A stretch of DNA of 64,000 bases from Sinohyriopsis cumingii. Taxonomy: Eukaryota; Mollusca; Bivalvia; Unionida; Unionidae. Where the stretch lies: assembly GCA_028554795.2 (NCBI GenBank), contig CM068838.1, positions 94,839,974 through 94,903,973 on the forward strand, written 5' to 3'. The stretch's first letter is position 1; each line of letters opens with the position of its first letter. The notes beneath the pieces were generated by a model. It made no database searches. It worked only from the letters and a program-made list of their open reading frames with translations, and was not told the DNA's origin. Below, piece after piece: positions 43,201 through 52,200 of this stretch. The translations under genes were made by a program, and so were the position numbers.

Positions 43201-46200
43201 ACTCAATTTTGGAACAAACTAGCAGATGAAAAAGAATTTGATTTCTCAATTTTAAGTACCAAACCTTGCTTTCTTGATTTTATGTGCCATGCCAAAATTC
43301 ACCAAAATTTAAAGTTGTTGAGGAGAAATGCAAATCAAGCTGTATTTATGGGAAGACAGGTGTAATGCAGACGGACATGCGTACCAACTTTGAGCCACCT
43401 TAAAAACTTTTTGCTCTGGCACAAAACTTCTACATTTATTGCAACACTAAAAGATGTCTCAATTTAAAATTAATGTCAATATCTTCTCATTAACTTGATA
43501 ATCGAAGATACAAGGAATAAAATACCATATCCCAAAATATGGGGCCAATCTTATATGCCTTTCAAAAATCTCTACTTAAAAATAAAAAGTCCCTCAAAGA
43601 GACTATCACTATACTGTCTGAATGAATTTGGGATAAGACCATTTATTTGCTTTGTAACTGCTGAGTGTTCAAACCATCTTTGCTATTCTTGAGCTATAAA
43701 TTTTCAAGCCACCCTGTGTGGCAGTCACATTAAATAACTTTCCTTCTACGAGGAGTAGCAACATGATTTTCAAGATTCTGGATATCACATCTCTACAATG
43801 TGCAAGACCAACTAGACACAATGAGAAGTGCTCTGGTGAAAATCTAATGTTGATATGACTTTCTGTTCAGGACTAGCTATAAGATTTTGAAGATGGCTGC
43901 TGTGGAGGGTATACTGAATGTCAGATGAGCATAATTTTCATTTAGGACCAACCAGACAATCACAATAAGTCTTCTAGTGAAAAACCTCATGCTGATATGA
44001 CCATCCATTCAGGTGGCATAACATGAACAAGATTTTTAAGATGTTCTGGCAAAACCATTATTTTCATGAACCAGACTGGATGAAATGTGTGTGAAAGGTT
44101 TTTGGCAATCCCTCCAAGCAGCTTAGGAGGTGTATCAATAACACCCTTGGCATGGATGGACTTAAGACATCATGTTATCCCATCAGCTTTTCTGATTAAT
44201 TACCAGAGAACAAGAGAACAGAACTTCCCACAATCTCTGCAAACCCATAGTGACATAACGTTTTGATTCCTTAATTTTGCATAATATAATTTTAATTTGT
44301 ATTAATTGGATATTTGTATATATCTTATAATGTAATATAATTGTCTGGAAAAATTCAGTGTTGGACTGGGGTAAATAAAAGCATAGCACAGGTTTGACAA
44401 CACAGACCAGCTTTTTATCTTTGCAGTTACTGCATCAGATCTGACTCATCCATGTTCCATTGTAAGAGTTGCTGTTCTGAAATTTCTTGATGAGATTTAT
44501 TCTACCCACCATGATTTCTGCAACTATCTGGCCACTTAATGAACCACTCTGAGAGTAAATGTTTAAGGTTGATGTAAACAGTACTCAAAAAAGCCAAAAT
44601 CATTTTTAATTACAAAAAATAATTTAGAAAACGCAGAAAAGTTATATTATGATACTAATTAATTATAATCTATTTTATGCTTGGCCATGAATTACTGGAT
44701 TATTAAAGTAAATTAATCATGATAATTCAATGGAGTTAAATATAATAAATAATTTCACTGCCACATCGATAACAAAACAACCATGAAATTTGAAGTTATT
44801 TTTATATGCTTATGTAGCCAGATGGTAAATATGGCTGCCCTTCATTAAAGAAGTCTCAAGTTCAAATCGAACAAAGCACAAATTAATATTTTTTTCATAA
44901 TTTGCTATTTTACTTTGAATTGTGAAGGATAATTCTGCAAATGTTTACATTTTCAGTGTGAATAATTACAAAACACAGAAGATAAACAGAAAACAGGAAG
45001 AAATCTGCTACTTCAATCTGTTATACATTATAGTTTGCTAGTCAATATGTTTGAGCATAAATAAAAAGAAAATATGCTTGCTACAAGTGAATAACATATA
45101 CTTCATCTTGTGGGTGAAAAACTTAAGGATTTGCACCCACTCAATGAAATATATCCATTATTCACTCATTTAAATAAAATATTCTCTACTTAATCACAAG
45201 TATTTTTAACATTAAAAATCATTTTCAAATTCTGAAGATGTTGCTGCTACCCAAACAAACCAGTAATAAAAAAAACAAAACAAATTTCTTCATCACAATG
45301 TACCAAGATAATCTTAGTGAGATTAATATGAACATAACTCTGTCCATTTGCAATGAAAATAAAGGACTGAAATGAAATGTCAATCTGGCAAATTTACCTC
45401 CATATGCTTGCTGTGGGGCATGACCATGCTGACCTGGAGGTGGGGCTCCATACCCATACTGGGCTGAAATTAAGGCAGAATTACCAGTATACATGTATTG
45501 TAAATGAAGAGTGAGGACATTTTAAATTATTACATTATTCACACCCAACAAATATATTCTGTAAAAGTTCTATTTTTTTCTTAGAATGTATTTAAAACAA
45601 GAGTACTGCTGTATAAAAAAGACAAATTCAATTAAGCATAAACTAGGAATATGTCCAGAAGATACAGATGACATCAGAAAAATGGTACAAGAAAGCTGAA
45701 TAACTCTTTTAAACTATTATAACACAAGGCACATATCAGAATTTGCTTATAAATATAAATCTTCTTGATATTAAACCCCATAACAAAATTCCACTCTCCA
45801 CTATGTCTATCAAGTATTAGCCGAAAATAAAACCAATGATTTCAGACACGATTTTGGTACTCCACAAAAATAGCTGAAAATATGAAAGGGGGGTGGGTCC
45901 TCCACAAACAGGGTCTCGAGGGGTATTGCTACTGATCCTGTGGTCCAGTTGTACAAAACTGCTCCTGGTGCAACTCATGATCATAATATATAACAAAATA
46001 AACATGAAAAAACTAACAAACTTACCAAAAAATTTCAACTTGAATAATTTTAAAATATTTATAGTAACATGAATTTGTTCTTCAATACTACTGATGTTTG
46101 AGTTATTACATGTGCATGTTCACATCATAATTAAGTCACAATAATTTCTCAATTTTTGCAGCAAACATATTATACTTCTCTCTTTTCATAACAAATCTGT

Positions 46201-49200
46201 AAAATAAACACCCAAGTACATCAGCTATATATAAATAATCCCATGCATTCACTTGTTTTTTTCTCCAATCGACACAACCTGTTGATATGCCAACTGAGCT
46301 CTTTTTGCAGCTTTGGCAAAGATTTCTTTAGCTTTCCTTTCTGTCACCATTGACTTTTTTCGCTCAATGTGCAATTAATTCTTTTCCTTCTCAATGAGAG
46401 TATTTTTCCTTTCAAGCTGGTGCTTGTATTGGGGACATGCATTGCACATATTCTGACAGAGAGCTATATCTGTTCTCTTATGCAAGAAATCTTTCTTCTT
46501 ATAGTAATTAACTGCACTTTTTCCAGATGCCTCTGAGCTACAAATTTTTCTGTATCCAGCTTCTTTTGTAGGTGCTGTTCCAAACAGTTTCAACCATGAT
46601 TACCGTAAAGCAGAGGTCACAAAATACCAGTCCTCTAGCATTTAGTTTTTGTATAAACTGACCAACTAAATTTCCATCAACTTTTCGCTCCTGCCATTTC
46701 CATACATTTTTTTGTTTAAAAAAAACTTTATAAAAACTCCTCATCTCATGGTCTCTCTCAACAACTTGGGACATAACTCTTTGCAAACACGCTTCTTCTT
46801 TCCACTGCCATCAGTTTCCATTACATGAAGATTCATTGGATGAATTTAAACTTTTGACCAATCAGAATACTGTTTACGAGTGTCGTGGGCTGACTAATAT
46901 ATGGAACGAATACATTACAAAGATCATTGCGGAATGGGACCAAACAAACCATTTTTTAAAAACCAGATCGGAGATGATAAAAAAAAGAGACTATATCAGG
47001 AAAAATTGGATTCAAATCAGGAGAAAAGCAGAATTCTACTTTGAAATGGAGAAAAATCATGTCTGTGATTTACAGAATATAACAGATTCATTGACAGACA
47101 GATGAAAAAAAACATGAGTAACTTTATATACCTTTTCTATGCAGCTGTAAAATATGTCTAAGGCCGAAACAATGCAATAAATATTATCCTGACACTATGC
47201 TTAAAAATTCAACAACAAATGAAACATTGGAGTATAGAAGTAGAAAACATAATCTCTTCTTCCCATCACTGCCATCCTATATCTTTCTTGTATTCTTCAT
47301 CATGTACTGAATCTGATGTCAGCATTCATCCCATATGTGACAAGACATGTAATACGAACAAATTATCACATAATAAATTTCATGTAACTCTGAAAAATTA
47401 ATTCTTACAATCTTGAACAACTTTATTTCAAAGTAACTAGTAAGTAAACTTTAAAATAAAAGTAGGAAATAATATTACTTAACAAAATTGGTGTGACCAA
47501 AGTATGATGCCTCGCATCAAATTAGGAACATAAAATCTATCTGGTCCCCTCTCGGTGTTCTACCAGATTCACTCTGACATTTTCTTTCTCTTCATGGAAC
47601 AAAGACACCTTAAACTTGATTGGAGTCTGCTTGCATGAAGAAGCTTCATTAAATTCTTAGCAGATTTAGAAGAAAAAATTTCCAGCTGTAATTGGCAAAA
47701 TTTCCTTCTTCTGCTCTTGGTTTTTAAACTTACCATAAACAGAAATATTATAAAGTGTAAGTTGGGTTGAGCATGCAGCTGATCTAAAACATGTTTATGC
47801 AAACTGAAGCAGTCAATTTTATGACTTTTATCACTACTCGCACGGATGGTCCTGGCTTTTAAAAAGCTGTCGCCAAAAAAATCACCAACCTCAATATTTT
47901 GTCGCCAATTTTCAAAAAGTGTCGCCAAAAAAAGTAATGTACATTTTTCCAAGTGTTAATTTAGTCTATTAATGTAACAGGCAATGAAAATTACAAAAGA
48001 TGGATCAGTTAATACTTTAATTACAAGAAGCATTAACAAAATGTTACAAAGTTTTACATGAAGATCCGTCACGATTTTAGGGCTGCCCACTTGTTGAATG
48101 CAGTTTCAAAGTCTAATTTTTCACATCTGTACATGCTGATTCTCATTAAATTCTCGAGAGATGAGATGCAGAGCTTATTTCTGATGTCAGTTTTTATGAG
48201 GTTCATCTTACTGAATCCACGTTCACAGTCCTCAGTGCTGACAGGTGACACCAGTAGTCTCTCAGCAGCCCCCCACCCCCTTTTATGGCTAGCTTCACGA
48301 AGCTTGTAGCGAATTGCTTCTTAAATCCCAAGAATGATCACTGAATACTGTATAAATTTTCTCGACAAGAAAAATAGGATCTCCATTCCCACGAATGAAA
48401 CTTACACGAGTCAACACCTGGCATTATTGGACCGTATATATAAGCATAAATTCACACCCAATTTAGGGATTCTTTCACTCTTGTATTTTGAGAAATAAAT
48501 AATTATTATTAATTATGCAAAACTGTGTTTTTTTTGCTATTTCTTGTTGCGGAGTTTAAGTCTCTGCAGCCATAACACGGGACTGATGGCAAAAGGAAAA
48601 GATCAATGAGTAAAATGCTGCACTGGCAACAGACGTAATTGTGATTGAGATTTTTTCCATTTGCTTTATATTTATACACAGGTACTTCAAAGGTTATCAG
48701 TTTTCTATGAAGGTTCAGCAAAACTATTGTATTGGTATATGTAAAAAAAAAAAAAAACACAGAAGGATTAGCCATACAATTAATTGCATCTGTTCTATTC
48801 GCGTCTTCAGAAGTCGATCAGTTGTATGTATAGTGCGGTAGCATGATTGACTGTATCGCAGCATACAGTACTCAGCCCAGATGTCAGCATAAGCAGATTA
48901 TGATGTAACAATGCACTGTAAAGATGGGGTTGTTAATAAGAACAAAGGATCATTTGTGTAACAGATTGATTCCAATGCATTGCTCAGTCAAGTTTGTGGC
49001 TTCCTTTCGTTCTGCCTCTTAATTTATCCAGTCCAAATCCATGATTGTATGTACAAATTAAATAACCAAAAAGTATGTCGCCAAAAAAATCGCCAGATGG
49101 GATATTTTTGCCGCCAATAAGGAAAACAAATCGCAATTTGCGACACTGGCGAAGCCCAGGACGATCCCTTTTTTGGTATGCTGGTATACACAGTAAGTAA

Positions 49201-52200
49201 TGGGTTTTTTTAATATGTAAAATTGAAATTTGGGATCAAAATTGGTTTCGGTATTCAGGGTTGAGAGATTTAAAGTTTATCTGAAAAAAATAATAATATT
49301 AAAGAAGGAAAAAATTGGGACTAAAACCATTTGATCTTCAGTGGATTCAAGTTTAAGGGGAGCAATTCAGTTTTGAGGAGTTTCACTGATATATCTGTGG
49401 AACATGTCTTGGTTGTTATGAGTGAATAAATGAACATGACAGTCCTTGATTACAGATTGAAATCATTTATATCCACTTACGAAGGTCTTCTTGCCAGAAT
49501 ACTTTCTGTTGACATCAATCAAATTATGTTGCACTGATAAAAAAAGTCAAAAAAAGTTTTACAATTTAAGTAATTACAGCTATATCTGACATCCGAGTGG
49601 TAAGATTTTTTTATCAAATCAAAAGCCTTAATACCATAATGCTTTACGTCGATTTGGTTGAACTGTATAGTCTCCTAAATATCCTTGTTTGAAGGTTTTT
49701 CTTTTTTTTTTATCAATGTTGGTCAAGCAAGTATCTTCACAAGTTTCACAAATATGAAAGGTCTTCATACTAAATTGTCACCGCTCAGAAGCGGGAGGTT
49801 GTGGGTTCAAACCCTGGCCAAGTCATACAAAGATTTACAAATATGGTACTAACAGCTGCTTCGCTTGGCACTAAGCATTACATGGTTAGTGTTAGGACTG
49901 GTCAGCCTGGTGTCAGGATAATGTGAATGGGTGTGACATCATGCCATAAATCTGCGGCATAATGCCCCAGTGCTACATATCACTATAAACTGCCACAATG
50001 CAGACATTGTAGCGATATGTCTGAATTTTTTTTAAAGCTATGTTAAAAATTCCTAATCACATGGAAGCGCCTTTTGATTCCTCTACTCCATTCGCATAGA
50101 AGTGCCTTCTGCACCTGCTGTAAACATCAGCCATTTTAGTGGGTTTTCGTAGGGCCACCTTTGGGGCTTCACTGACTAGACAGTGAACAAGTTCTCTCAA
50201 GATTTTAAAGCACATAAAAAATTCTTCCATGAAAAATAATTACACAGCTATAATGATCGGAATTTACTCTTAAATTTTTCCATACATCACAGCTGTGTAC
50301 CAAAAACGTAAAATGGTTGAAACTGCAGTTAAACGTAACATACACTACACTGCTTAACAATTAACAGGCAAGCCTATGTGTATGGAGTCGAATAGGTAAC
50401 AGTTGTTCTATTTATAGCACACTGCACTAGGTAACTTAGCTACATGTGTTTCGGAGGGCTAAAAAGCCATACACTCTATGAGGTAAAGGGTTAAGTATCT
50501 TCTGCTAAACACCTAACAATATTACAAGAGTTTTTTCATGCACATGCATTTTTTCTGCAATTTTGGAATCAAGAAACATCCGTTTGAACAATGGACCAAT
50601 GTAGTCTTCTACTGCTAGGGGTAGTTCATGTTCTATTAAGAACTCGTTACATAATGCCTCTGCATTTATAAAATTCATGTCCACAATTTAGTTCTGTTGT
50701 AAAAAAAACAAGTTACCTTAGCACTGGAGTTAGTAAAATGAGCTAATTCAAGGTTTCTTTGTTTTACTACCATGACTAATATTAAAATCCTTTCCACACA
50801 GCCTGCAAGGGGCATGAAGCTGCCCTAGAATGGAATGCTGTATTGTGTAATTCATGTAGTCTTCTCTGAATCAATTTTTTTCTTTTCCTAATCCATCTGT
50901 GAAATTATTGGAAAAACATTTTTGCTCTAACACACATATCGACCAGAATAAATTTGACTTGACTTTTAGCGTCAAATACCTACAGACTGGTTCTCTACCA
51001 GATATGAATTAGAACAAAACATCTGCGAGCAAAGATTAAAAGTTAGAAAACCAGTATGTTCTCTCCTAACTAAGCCATACAACTGCTATAAATAGAAATT
51101 AAGGTCAAAAGTTTGAAAGTAGACACCAGCATATTTCTTGGAAATAGGGCAGCTGCTATCAATAGAACATAATACTGCTAGGAAAGTGCATGCAAGTCTA
51201 GAAACAAGCGTACACTTATGTTGTAGTTACACAGAAGCCATCGTTTCTAGAATATGGTCAATGGGATTAATGGGTTGTTAATAAAGATAACAAATTATTA
51301 ATTTTTTGGGGAGGGGGCTATACCGAAAATGCATAATCCGAATACATTTATGTGTAAGGTGTAATTTAGTAAAAAAAGTGTAAATGATTACACCAAAAGC
51401 ATAATGGTTGGCATATATGCTTATGTTACCCTATCAGAAAATATTATTTGCAAAAATGACTTTAATCCAAATGTTAACATCAATCAGGCTTAATGCAATC
51501 CAGCCAAAATTCAAATAACTGATATCTTGATAACTGCAGCTCTACTGTATTTTCTGGTGTTAGAGATTTAGATCCAGATGTAAATTTTCACACAAGCACA
51601 CACACACAAAGTGACTTGGGAAAAAGTATTAGAAGAAAGATCTCTACTTAAAACAGGTAAATAAAATGGCAGGAACCAGTATATGATCTGCAGACACAAC
51701 CTTCTCTGGCAAAAAACTTTAAGAGAATCTTATGTTTATAGAAAGTTAAGGTGCATGTTCTTACGTTGGGGTGGTTGTCCTTGTCCATACCCTGGCTGAC
51801 CTTGCCCTTAAAATAAAACAAACATTAAACATAATGAACAATACAGATGCTTGATCTTAAACTGATGGTCAAGTAATTAGACAAACACACACAGAGAGTA
51901 GAATCAATCCTGAAAGACCACCACTTCTGCCAATAAATTAAATTGTTTCAGTATAGCTGGTGTCTCATTGGAGGTCCTTTGTTAGTATAACTGATAATTC
52001 TGTGAATTAATAATCTGGTGTCTCAGGACAGGTTTATATATTATATATTATATATACAAGGATGACATACATGATACATACATACATATATACATACAGT
52101 GTGACCCTGCTATAACACAAGTTTGGATATACGTGATCATAGTATGGCTACCAATCTTTCATACACATGCGAGTCTGCTATAGCACGCTCCATTATAGCA

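Larger units (their letters stand above)
27965..45397 (-). other. PLSCR: PLSCR intron 3 (17.4 kb)
   Basis: The largest intron. It holds an (AT)n run, a hAT-type pseudogene, three SINE A copies, a 44-bp duplication, an LINE 3' end and a tandem array, all listed separately. The long stretches 30220-34560, 35300-39130 and 40460-43730 show only short ORFs without recognisable domains. Confidence 0.75.
45464..51764 (-). other. PLSCR: PLSCR intron 2
   Basis: 6.3 kb containing the second BED-finger-like element, a hAT remnant with inverted ends, a SINE B copy and a partial R1 repeat. No additional exon seen. Confidence 0.8.
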
